A stretch of 13,735 nt of DNA, taken from NCBI GenBank assembly GCA_007132395.1, contig SLOR01000261.1:1-13735 (forward strand), written 5' to 3'. The notes below the pieces were generated by a model that saw nothing but the letters and a program-made list of their open reading frames with translations, searched no databases and was not told where the DNA came from. Of the stretch, positions 1 to 7,078 are shown piece by piece. The position numbers and the translations under genes were made by a program. This DNA comes from Bacteroidales bacterium (lineage in GTDB: Bacteria > Bacteroidota > Bacteroidia > Bacteroidales > UBA7960). Positions within the stretch are counted from its first letter, which is position 1; the number at the start of each line of letters is the position of its first letter.

Positions 1-2525
1 GCATCCAGCTGATTGTTTCTGAACTCAGCCACTTGCTCCAGTACCTGGTAAAAGTTCAGGGCTGCCTCATAGTTGCCACTGGCATAATTGATTTGGGCGG
101 CCCTGATGGCGGCATTTTCCGAAAATTTAGATTTGGGCCTGTCGAGCACGTAGACATATCCGGCCAGGGCTTTCTGGTGCTCGTTGTTGCGATAGTCGCA
201 TTCAGCTTTGTAAAACTGTGCGTTTAGGGCAAATATACCACGGGGAAACCTGTCGAGGTAGTTGGCAAAGCTTCGAATTGCGTTTTCGCAGTCTCCTTGC
301 ATGTAGCGGTTTTCGGCGGCAGTATAAGTAAGGGAGTCTTGCTGAGCCTCACTGATGTCGGCAAAGCCCAGGCCTTGCGAAAATTGCACAAACTCATCTA
401 CCCTGTCAAGGGCAACGTAAATATTGCGCATGGCCCCCAGGGCTTCCTGCGATTCTGAAGAACCCGGATACTTATTGATTACCTCCCTGAACACTTGCAA
501 TGCCTGCTCATCCTGGTTCATATTATAATGGATAAGACCTTTTTTCAGCATGGAGCTTTTCACATAGCCGGAGTTGGGGTGGCGGTTAATAATTTCGTTA
601 TAATGCTGTAATGCCCTGGCGTTATTGTCCTGTATAACATAAGTGTTTGCCAGCTCATACCTGGCATCTACTGCGTAAGAGGTGTTGGGGTACTGCTGTA
701 ATAAAGCCTGCAACGTGCTAATCTTGCTGTCAAAGCGGCCTGTAACCCCCTGAACCAGTGCTTTTTGGAATATGGCATAATCGGCATCTCTGGCCTGCAT
801 TGCAATGGCCCTGTCGTAAAAGGTGAGTGCCGCATTGTAGTCTTTGGTTATAAAATAGCTGTCGGCAATACGCAGGTAAGCATCATTACGCAGGCGTGCT
901 TCCACGTTTCGTTCAGTAATAAATTTGCGCAAAGCAGTGATGGCTTGCGGGTAATTTTGCTGTTTAAAGTGAGCATATCCAATTGTATAATTGGCAAGAT
1001 TATACTCAGGCAGGCTGAAGGCACCCTGGGCCAGCAAAAAGCGATTGTGGGCGGTAAGGGCTTCGGGATAATCTTCAAGACGGAAATGGGCCTCACCCTG
1101 CCAGAACATGGCCTGGGCCCGAATGGTACGGCTTTCATTATTCCTGATAGCAATGTTGAAGTGGTCAATGGCACTTCTGAAATCGCCGTTGTTAAAAAGC
1201 TCGATACCCCTGAAGTAGGCGACACGCTGGTAAGCGGCCCTCAAATCGGGCGATTTTACTGGTATGGCCTCAATGCTGGTAAGGGCATCTTTATAATTAC
1301 GGGTGGTAAGATATAAATCAATTAAATGCCTGTGCGCTTCCTCAACCCTGGGCGAATTGGGGTATTTTTCAACATAGCGCTGAAAGGATATAATGGCCTC
1401 ATTAAAAGGATTTAAAGATAATTCGAAAGATAATTTGGCATAGTTGAAAAGGGATATCTGGCTGATTTCCTCAACAAATTCCATGCGATGGGCCGAGAGG
1501 AAGGCATTACGTGCCGAACGGCGCTGGTCGGTTTTCAGGTAGCAGTCGGCAAGATGATACAATGCGTTTTGCGCCAGGGAGTCCTGGGCATTGGTTACTC
1601 TTTCAAAACCACTGATGGCTTTTTCGCATTCTCCCGTTTTGTAATAGGCAAATGCAAGCTGGTAGTGGTCTTCGCGGCTGGCTCGCTGGCGGGTAGTTCG
1701 CTGGTAGTCTTCCAGATAGGGAATGGCTTCAGAGAAATTGCCCATGTGGTAGTGTGCTTCGCCAATCATGCGCGATATTTCAGCCTCTCTGCGTGTTCCG
1801 GCCTCCTGTAAAAGGGGAGGGGCATAGGTCAGCAAATCTTCAAACTTATCCTGTAAAAAGAAAATATGGGTAATGTAATAAGGAACAATGGGTCCAAAGT
1901 TGCCATCATCTTTCAGCTTGCGGAAGTTTATCAGGGCTGTTTCATAGTTGCCCTCGCTATAACTGATGTGCCCGTAATAATAGGTGGCCGGTGGATAATA
2001 TGTTGAGCGGGGATTCCGTATTTCGAAGAAAAACTGCTTAGCCTGTGTATAGTTATCGTTCATAAAATGGCTGTAGCCCGTTTTAAAAATCAATTCCTCC
2101 CTTTGCTCGGGGCTGAGGTCGTAGGTGTCGACCCTCGCATACCAGTACAATGCATCCTGGTAGTTTCTTTTTCGGTATTGCAGGTTTCCCATCTGGAAGC
2201 TGGCAACTCCCTGTCGGGGATGGGTAGGGTGCTGGTAAATGAAAGCAGTAAGTTGCATTTCGGCATCGGGGTGAAACAACTCAACTGCACAGATGGCAGC
2301 ATAATAAGCTGAGTTGATTTTTATTTCCGATTCAGGGTTGTCGATGCTTTCCATAGTGCTTAAAAACAGCTTTTGTGCAGCGCCAAATTGCCCTTTGCTG
2401 AAAAGCTCCAGGGCAAGCCGGTAGTCGGCTTCGGGCATGTTATAAATGGCGGTTTGCTGAGAAAAGGTATTGACGGAGAAAAGCAAAAATACCGATGTGA
2501 GGAATAAAATTATCTTTCGGGTCAT
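1..2525 (-). CDS. Secreted long TPR-repeat protein, C-terminus beyond window (partial)
   Basis: The minus strand is open from the ATG at 2523-2525 to the window edge, giving 841 codons with no stop. The protein starts with a signal peptide (MTRKIILFLTSVFLLFS, probable cut before QQ near residue 23), so it is exported to the periplasm or outer membrane. The rest is almost entirely helical tetratricopeptide-like repeats. Clear ones are GEAHYHMGNFSEAIPYL (about residues 255-271), AYYKTGECEKAISGF (about 292-307), GEAHFRLEDYPEALTAH (about 475-491), GYAHFKQQNYPQAITAL (about 514-530) and ADSYFITKDYNAALTFY (about 552-568). Between about residues 605 and 720 the repeats are of the BamD/YbgF type, with YPNTSYA and YPGSSES turns. 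Such arrays are protein-binding scaffolds; no enzymatic domain is visible. Long secreted TPR proteins of this kind are common in Bacteroidota and poorly characterised. The partner and role are unknown, and the C-terminus cannot be judged here. A -7 promoter-like element lies just upstream. Confidence 0.9.
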   Translation of the reverse strand, partial: MTRKIILFLTSVFLLFSVNTFSQQTAIYNMPEADYRLALELFSKGQFGAAQKLFLSTMESIDNPESEIKINSAYYAAICAVELFHPDAEMQLTAFIYQHPTHPRQGVASFQMGNLQYRKRNYQDALYWYARVDTYDLSPEQREELIFKTGYSHFMNDNYTQAKQFFFEIRNPRSTYYPPATYYYGHISYSEGNYETALINFRKLKDDGNFGPIVPYYITHIFFLQDKFEDLLTYAPPLLQEAGTRREAEISRMIGEAHYHMGNFSEAIPYLEDYQRTTRQRASREDHYQLAFAYYKTGECEKAISGFERVTNAQDSLAQNALYHLADCYLKTDQRRSARNAFLSAHRMEFVEEISQISLFNYAKLSFELSLNPFNEAIISFQRYVEKYPNSPRVEEAHRHLIDLYLTTRNYKDALTSIEAIPVKSPDLRAAYQRVAYFRGIELFNNGDFRSAIDHFNIAIRNNESRTIRAQAMFWQGEAHFRLEDYPEALTAHNRFLLAQGAFSLPEYNLANYTIGYAHFKQQNYPQAITALRKFITERNVEARLRNDAYLRIADSYFITKDYNAALTFYDRAIAMQARDADYAIFQKALVQGVTGRFDSKISTLQALLQQYPNTSYAVDARYELANTYVIQDNNARALQHYNEIINRHPNSGYVKSSMLKKGLIHYNMNQDEQALQVFREVINKYPGSSESQEALGAMRNIYVALDRVDEFVQFSQGLGFADISEAQQDSLTYTAAENRYMQGDCENAIRSFANYLDRFPRGIFALNAQFYKAECDYRNNEHQKALAGYVYVLDRPKSKFSENAAIRAAQINYASGNYEAALNFYQVLEQVAEFRNNQLD

Positions 2526-2544
2526 AGGAACATATATTTTGCAG

Positions 2545-2552
2545 CGAAAATA
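2545..2552 (-). promoter_or_regulatory. Possible -7 promoter element of the TPR gene
   Basis: On the minus strand this reads TATTTTCG, seven of eight matches to the Bacteroidota -7 consensus TAnnTTTG, about 20 bases before the ATG at 2525. I see no convincing -33 TTTG box at the usual distance. The remainder of the 2526-2700 gap is AT-rich and shows nothing else I can support. Confidence 0.35.
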
Positions 2553-2695
2553 CAAAGAAATTGTTGATATCTTATGGCTTGGTTTTCAACATTAGCGGCT
2601 ATTTATCAACAGTTTTGGTTATAAGAAAACGTAAACCGCCGGAAGTTGATAATCAACAGAAAAACGGGGATAGAAAAAGAATATTGGAGAAACGT

Positions 2696-2721
2696 AAAAA
2701 AAAAAGACAGGCTCGTAAGCC
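2696..2721 (-). terminator. Probable rnpB terminator (short hairpin plus T10)
   Basis: At the 3' end of rnpB the minus strand reads GGCT-TACG-AGCC (2721 down to 2710), then TGTC and a run of ten T (2705-2696). The hairpin is short and overlaps the P1 and P4 strands of the mature RNA, so termination probably relies on the U tract together with alternative pairing. Confidence 0.45.
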
Positions 2722-3082
2722 GGATTCTGTAATCCCGCGTAGGCGGGACTCCTGCCATTTATCTGGAGGCAGGCTCGCACCTGCCCTCTAACGACCTACC
2801 CTCCGGGATGGGACGGGCCGCCCTCGTACCCCGGTATATTTGGTCTTTCAACGCATAAGGTTTGCCCCCGGGTAATGTCGCCACTACCCGTCGTGAGCTC
2901 TTACCTCACGTTTTCACCCTTACCCTGCACAAGGCAAGGCGGTATTTTTCTGTGGCACTTTCTCTTGCCCGAAGATTAAAAACCTCCGAACAGCTTCCCG
3001 TTAGGAAGTATGCTGCCCTGTGTTGTCCGGACTTTCCTCTCTGCCCCCTTTGGGACATAGCGGCAGGAAAGCCTGTCTTTTT
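2701..3082 (-). ncRNA. rnpB: RNase P RNA (bacterial class A)
   Basis: This is the catalytic RNA of ribonuclease P, which matures the 5' ends of tRNAs. The 5' P4 signature GAGGAAAGTCCGG lies at about 3027-3039 (minus strand) and its 3' partner ACAGAATCCGGCTTAC at 2715-2730; together these are diagnostic. Between them are the conserved AGGGTGAAA and GGTAAGAGC core blocks (about 2900-2925), the GGGGGCAAACC P15-like loop (about 2863-2873) and an AGATAAATGGC block near the 3' end (about 2755-2765). A TCCCGC/GCGGGA hairpin near 2732-2748 resembles P19. The ends are set by a perfect 13-bp P1 helix: 3070-3082 pairs with 2701-2713. The length of about 380 nt fits class A. The gene begins only about nine bases after the stop codon of the DUF2027-Smr gene on the same strand. 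The exact ends are inferred from P1. Open frames on the plus strand across this region are not genes. Confidence 0.95.
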
Positions 3083-3091
3083 TATTAACTT

Positions 3092-4183
3092 CTATTTGTT
3101 GCGGTAAAAATTCACTTCGGTGGCTCCCATGCCATAGCGGGCATAGGGTGCATCATAAAACTCAATCCCCTGGGTTTGTTCCAGCAGCTTGTTGATTTCA
3201 GTTTTTAGTTTTCCATTGCCTATGCCATGGATGAAAATGATTTTATTAAGTCTTTCTTTTTGTGCCTGTGCCAGGCATTTTCTGAAATAATCCAGTTGTA
3301 TATTAAGTAAATCACCTTTTTCCAGGTTGGTGAAATTGTCCACCAGCTCTCCAATATGCAGGTCAACTTCGGCAATTTTATCATCAATTTTATGCTTGTC
3401 AAGGAAAGAAGACACTGGAGCAGGCGATGCATCAGCCCTTTGATTGATATTCATTTTCTCCTGAAGGTTCTTAAGGTTTTCCTTGCTGATTCTTTCTTCG
3501 AAGATATGCTTCTTGCTAATGTCGTCCAGCATACCCACTTCCACGAAAAAGGCTTTCTTGCGCAAAAAACTTTCATACTGGAAACTCTCTTCCTTGTATA
3601 GTTTAACAGGCTTAAAATTTATAAGACCGCTGAAGGGTGGCAAGGGCGAGCATTTATCTTCCTTGTAAAATACAAACTGTAGCAAGGAGTTGGCCCATTG
3701 CTCTATTTCGGAGCGCCCGATGGTGCCAAGATATAAACGTGATTCGGCTTGCACAAAACCATATTCTTTACCATGCCAGCTACCTGAGTGGTTCAGGAAG
3801 ATGCTGAACAGGCCCTCATAGGCCGTGTGATTTATAAGATATAGCTCCAGTGAACCGGTCATGGGGTTGTCCTGTATTTCAGGCACAAAGCAAAAATACA
3901 GTCCCGGGGGCCGCTGATCGGGGTTGTTGTGGGCCAGGTACAAAGGAAGGTTGTCCTCGTCTATGGCTTGCTCCTCCTCCTGTTTGTGAATTCTCTCCCA
4001 GGCCTTTTGAATGTTGTCGCTCATCTCGGGCGTACCTGTTTTTATCAGGTTGGTTGCCTGTACAGGTATTTCAAAACCATCCTCAATGGTTACATGCACA
4101 AGGTTTTCATTGATAATCTTGCTTACAATTCCGCCACCTTTTTCATTGAGAAAACTTACCTTATCTCCGACTTTAAATTTCAC
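3092..4183 (-). CDS. DUF2027 and Smr-domain protein
   Basis: A 363-residue cytoplasmic protein without signal peptide or membrane segment. Residues 1-48 form a small beta-barrel-like module (VGDKVSFLNEKGGGIV) like the KOW/SH3-type start of the DUF2027 family. The middle, about 80-215, is the DUF2027 core. A helical, charged linker (about 220-265) leads to a C-terminal Smr domain. There, VDLHIGEL (273-280) is the LDxH-like block, IHGIGNGKL (318-326) the HGxGxGxL block and GMGATEV (351-357) the closing glycine-rich block. Smr domains, known from MutS2, bind nucleic acid and in several cases act as endonucleases on DNA or RNA. The DUF2027-Smr architecture is typical of Bacteroidota and its cellular job is not settled. 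The ATG at 4183 puts the barrel at the very N-terminus, as expected. rnpB follows about nine bases after the stop with no terminator between, so read-through into rnpB is likely. Confidence 0.93.
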   Translation of the reverse strand: MKFKVGDKVSFLNEKGGGIVSKIINENLVHVTIEDGFEIPVQATNLIKTGTPEMSDNIQKAWERIHKQEEEQAIDEDNLPLYLAHNNPDQRPPGLYFCFVPEIQDNPMTGSLELYLINHTAYEGLFSIFLNHSGSWHGKEYGFVQAESRLYLGTIGRSEIEQWANSLLQFVFYKEDKCSPLPPFSGLINFKPVKLYKEESFQYESFLRKKAFFVEVGMLDDISKKHIFEERISKENLKNLQEKMNINQRADASPAPVSSFLDKHKIDDKIAEVDLHIGELVDNFTNLEKGDLLNIQLDYFRKCLAQAQKERLNKIIFIHGIGNGKLKTEINKLLEQTQGIEFYDAPYARYGMGATEVNFYRNK

Positions 4184-4219
4184 TTTGTCTGTTTTTTAAA
4201 TTGATTGTAAATATACCTG

Positions 4220-4227
4220 CAAAATTA
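4220..4227 (-). promoter_or_regulatory. -7 promoter element for the DUF2027-Smr gene
   Basis: On the minus strand this reads TAATTTTG, a perfect match to the Bacteroidota consensus TAnnTTTG, about 37 bases before the start codon. A TTG lies 15 bases upstream, slightly closer than the usual -33 spacing. Confidence 0.55.
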
Positions 4228-4281
4228 CTGTTTTTTGGCATGCAACGCGTATTAAATACTGATTGTATTGCGTCAGGAAAC

Positions 4282-4296
4282 ATGTTGTGCCAACAT
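4282..4296. repeat. Short inverted repeat in the divergent intergenic region
   Basis: ATGTTG-TGC-CAACAT is a perfect 6-bp inverted repeat with a three-base centre. It sits between the promoters of the divergent DUF2027-Smr and flippase genes. It could be an operator half-site pair or chance. The rest of 4184-4446 holds only the promoter-like elements listed and a second, wider 9-bp inverted repeat (GCATGCAAC at 4238-4246 with GTTGCATGC at 4442-4450). Confidence 0.3.
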
Positions 4297-4377
4297 TCTG
4301 CAGCTTTTGAGGTTAAAAATATTTACCTGTTGTTACTATTTTTCCTGTTAATGTTCATGGAGCAAATGAAAACTTCT

Positions 4378-4385
4378 TAAATTTA
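4378..4385 (+). promoter_or_regulatory. Possible -7 promoter element for the flippase gene
   Basis: TAAATTTA matches seven of eight positions of TAnnTTTG, about 60 bases before the ATG at 4447. No clear -33 box is seen. Confidence 0.35.
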
Positions 4386-4446
4386 CGTCGGATAAGCCTT
4401 AAAAAACCTGTCAGCGGGGAATACTGTTGGTGAACAAACAAGTTGC

Positions 4447-5940
4447 ATGCAGCGAAAATTTTTACGTAACCTGGCTTTATTGCTGGTTCTCAATTTACTT
4501 ATAAAACCGTTCTGGATTTTCGGAATCGACCGCACTGTGCAAAATACGGTAGGCCCCGAAGAGTATGGGTTTTACTTTGCTATTTTCAATTTCTCCTACC
4601 TCTTTTACATCCTGCTGGACTTTGGAATTACCATCTTCAACAATAAAAATATAGCCCAGAACAATCAGCTACTGCGCAAACATCTTTCTAACCTCATAGT
4701 AGTAAAATTACTGCTGTTTTTTGTTTACATCGTGTTTGTGATAGGAGGTGCATTTACCATCCAATATTCTTCCCGCCAGATTTATTTGCTTCTATTTCTT
4801 GGTATAAACCAGTTTCTGGTAAGTTTCATATTATACCTTCGCTCCAACCTGGGAGGACTACACCTGTTCAGGACCGACAGCATAATTTCTGTTCTTGACA
4901 GGGGACTGATGATACTCATATGTGCCGTATTGTTATGGGGTGATGTATTGGAAGTGTTCAGGATAGAATATTTTGTATATGCCCAAACAGTTTCTTTACT
5001 TCTTACTGCTGTCATTACACTGATTATTGTGTTAAGAAAAGCCCTTATAAAATCGCTGCGGTTAAACTGGAACCGGCCCTTTATTATCCTCATGCTCCGC
5101 CAGAGTTTGCCCTTTGCCTTGCTGGTATTGTTAATGACAATCTATAACAGGGTTGATAGTGTAATGCTGGAAAGGATGCTTCCTGAAGGGGCACGGTTCT
5201 CGGGTATATATGCTTCGGCTTACAGGTTATTGGATGCGGCTAATATGCTGCCCTATCTTTTTGCTGTGTTGCTGTTGCCCATATTTGCGCGCATGCTGAA
5301 ACAGCAAGAGTCAGTTGAAGAAATTCTAAGTCTTTCTTATATATTGATTATCACCCCTGCAATTATTATTGCCATGCTTTCCCTGTTTTACAGCAATGAG
5401 TTCATGACACTATTGTATCCCATTTATGAGGGAGAAAGCCTTCAGATGTATGATGATCGCATTGCTCACAGCGCAAGGGTATTTGTTATGCTCATGTTTA
5501 GTTTCACAGCCATTGCTACCATGTATATTTTCAGTACCCTGCTCACGGCCAATGGAAATCTTAAGCATCTTAATGTCATTGCCTTTTCGGGCATGATTGT
5601 TAATGTTATGCTCAACCTGCTACTTATCCCCAATTACCAGGCCGTGGGTTCTGCAGCAGCGACCCTGGTAACGCAGCTACTCATTGCTGTATCACAAATA
5701 TGGATTGCAAGCCGCTTATTTCGGTTACACATAAATTATAGGCTAATTGGAAAACTGCTGTTATTTGTAATTGGGGTTTTCCTTTTAGGATTGCTGACTT
5801 CACGCTTTCTTCCTGTATGGTATTACGGCTTTTTTTTACTGGGAACGGTTTCAGTGCTGATGGCTATGGCAATCGGATTACTCAGGCCGGCTTATATATA
5901 CAAAATGCTCAAATACGGTGACAATCCCCAAAAGCCTTAA
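4447..5940 (+). CDS. Wzx-type polysaccharide flippase (MOP superfamily)
   Basis: A 497-residue integral membrane protein with about 12-14 hydrophobic segments spread over its whole length, the usual size and shape of Wzx/RfbX flippases. The N-terminus (RNLALLLVLNLLIKPFWIFG, then VGPEEYGFYFAIFNFSYLFY at about 36-55) shows the typical pattern of a first helix followed by the G-x-x-x-Y-G-x-Y/F motif of polysaccharide-exporting MOP transporters. A second such half starts near residue 210 (LRQSLPFALLVLLMTIYNRVD), reflecting the internal duplication. The family moves undecaprenyl-linked oligosaccharides from the inner to the outer leaflet of the cytoplasmic membrane. It heads the same-strand block with the Wzz-like and ligase genes. 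The substrate cannot be read from sequence; a lipid II-type or other MOP exporter is possible but less likely. The ATG at 4447 is chosen; there is no Shine-Dalgarno sequence, as is usual in this phylum. Confidence 0.88.
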   Translation: MQRKFLRNLALLLVLNLLIKPFWIFGIDRTVQNTVGPEEYGFYFAIFNFSYLFYILLDFGITIFNNKNIAQNNQLLRKHLSNLIVVKLLLFFVYIVFVIGGAFTIQYSSRQIYLLLFLGINQFLVSFILYLRSNLGGLHLFRTDSIISVLDRGLMILICAVLLWGDVLEVFRIEYFVYAQTVSLLLTAVITLIIVLRKALIKSLRLNWNRPFIILMLRQSLPFALLVLLMTIYNRVDSVMLERMLPEGARFSGIYASAYRLLDAANMLPYLFAVLLLPIFARMLKQQESVEEILSLSYILIITPAIIIAMLSLFYSNEFMTLLYPIYEGESLQMYDDRIAHSARVFVMLMFSFTAIATMYIFSTLLTANGNLKHLNVIAFSGMIVNVMLNLLLIPNYQAVGSAAATLVTQLLIAVSQIWIASRLFRLHINYRLIGKLLLFVIGVFLLGLLTSRFLPVWYYGFFLLGTVSVLMAMAIGLLRPAYIYKMLKYGDNPQKP

Positions 5941-5963
5941 AACCTGTATTTTTGTTTTTTATT

Positions 5964-5971
5964 TATCTTTG
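5964..5971 (+). promoter_or_regulatory. -7 promoter element for the Wzz-like gene and ligase
   Basis: TATCTTTG is a perfect TAnnTTTG match. A second perfect match, TATTTTTG, lies at 5947-5954. Either would give a leader of roughly 80-100 nt before the ATG at 6057, so the Wzz-like and ligase genes may be transcribed independently of the flippase gene. The gap 5941-6056 otherwise shows nothing recognisable. Confidence 0.5.
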
Positions 5972-6056
5972 AACACTTTTTTTCATAAAGACAAGTTAAC
6001 AGACTGTATGTAAGAAATTATAAGCTATACAAGCAATACAACCAACCACAAAAGAT

Positions 6057-7067
6057 ATGAGTAAACAACCCGTTACGAATGAATTTGACTCCACAAACAT
6101 TTTTATGTTTTTGATTCGATGGTGGAAACATCTGGCTATTATTGGTTTCTCAGCAGCCGTGCTGGCAGCTGTTTTTTCTTCCCCCATATTCATTACGCCA
6201 TTATATGAATCTACGGTATTAATGTTTCCTGCCAAATCTACCAGTTTGAGTCGTGCTGTATTTGGCACCAATATGGACTTTCTGGAATATGGCGATGTGG
6301 ATGATGCCGAAAGGCTTTTGCAGGTGCTGGGATCCACTGCTGTAAGAGACAAGGTTGTAGAGCGATTTGATCTTTTCTCCCACTATGATATTGATGAAGA
6401 TGCAAGGTACCGCAATACTACCCTGCGAAAAATATACGGAAGCAATGTTTCTTCCCGTCGTACACCCTATGGCGCCGTGGAGGTGCGTGTACGGGATAAA
6501 GATCCGGAAATGGCGGCTCAGATGGCCAATGAAATTTCAGCCCTGGCAGATACTATACAAAATGATATCCGGCAGGAAAGGGCATTGATGGCTTATCAGG
6601 TGGCACGCCAAAGCTACGAGAATACTTTGCAGGAAATCAATCACACCCGTGACTCCCTGCGCAATATAATGCAGAAGGGAATTTATCAGTACAATGCGCA
6701 GGCAGAAATGCTTACTCAGCAGCTGGCCATCGATATTTCAAGGGGCAATACCCGCGGGGTAAATGCTCTGGAAGAGCAACTGGAGGTAATCCGGGATTAT
6801 GGCGGCAGTTTTGTGGCGCAGAATGAACACCTGCAGCAGTTGAGTCGTTCACTGCACAACACCCAGCGGGTAATGCAGGAAGCCCGCGCTGACCTGGAAA
6901 ACTTTGTCTCTTTCAAGTTTTTGATAGATGATGCCTTCGTGGCAGAGCGAAAGGTTTATCCCGTTAGATGGATTATTGTATTTCTGGCTACTTTCGCGGC
7001 AACCTTTACCGGGATAGTCGCGCTGATGGGGTATGAGCATCTGCATAAAAAGGGAATTATTTCCTGA
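6057..7067 (+). CDS. Wzz-type polysaccharide chain-length determinant
   Basis: A 336-residue inner-membrane protein of the Wzz/polysaccharide co-polymerase family. A short cytoplasmic N-terminus is followed by a membrane segment (about 24-48, HLAIIGFSAAVLAAVFSSPI) and the conserved TPLYESTVLMFP stretch (about 48-59) that opens the periplasmic domain. Next comes the RVRDKDPEMAAQMANEI block (about 143-159), the usual xVxxxDPxxAxxxAN motif. A long helical, coiled-coil-prone region (about 170-285) leads to the second membrane segment (about 302-324) preceded by YPVRW. The protein ends 13 residues after it, so there is no fused BY-kinase domain and no Walker motif. The family forms periplasmic oligomers that set the length of Wzy-made chains. 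The next gene starts 11 bases downstream, consistent with one transcript. Its size matches classical Wzz rather than the larger Wzc type. Confidence 0.87.
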   Translation: MSKQPVTNEFDSTNIFMFLIRWWKHLAIIGFSAAVLAAVFSSPIFITPLYESTVLMFPAKSTSLSRAVFGTNMDFLEYGDVDDAERLLQVLGSTAVRDKVVERFDLFSHYDIDEDARYRNTTLRKIYGSNVSSRRTPYGAVEVRVRDKDPEMAAQMANEISALADTIQNDIRQERALMAYQVARQSYENTLQEINHTRDSLRNIMQKGIYQYNAQAEMLTQQLAIDISRGNTRGVNALEEQLEVIRDYGGSFVAQNEHLQQLSRSLHNTQRVMQEARADLENFVSFKFLIDDAFVAERKVYPVRWIIVFLATFAATFTGIVALMGYEHLHKKGIIS

Positions 7068-7078
7068 TTTGATACACA

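Noticed and set aside
765..1316. A 183-codon open frame on the plus strand inside the TPR gene.
   Set aside because: The minus strand carries a continuous, clearly repetitive TPR protein with a signal peptide; the plus-strand translation has no recognisable domain.
2561..3107. Two plus-strand open frames (2561-2791 and 2862-3107).
   Set aside because: They overlap the RNase P RNA gene and translate structured RNA sequence; neither has coding character.
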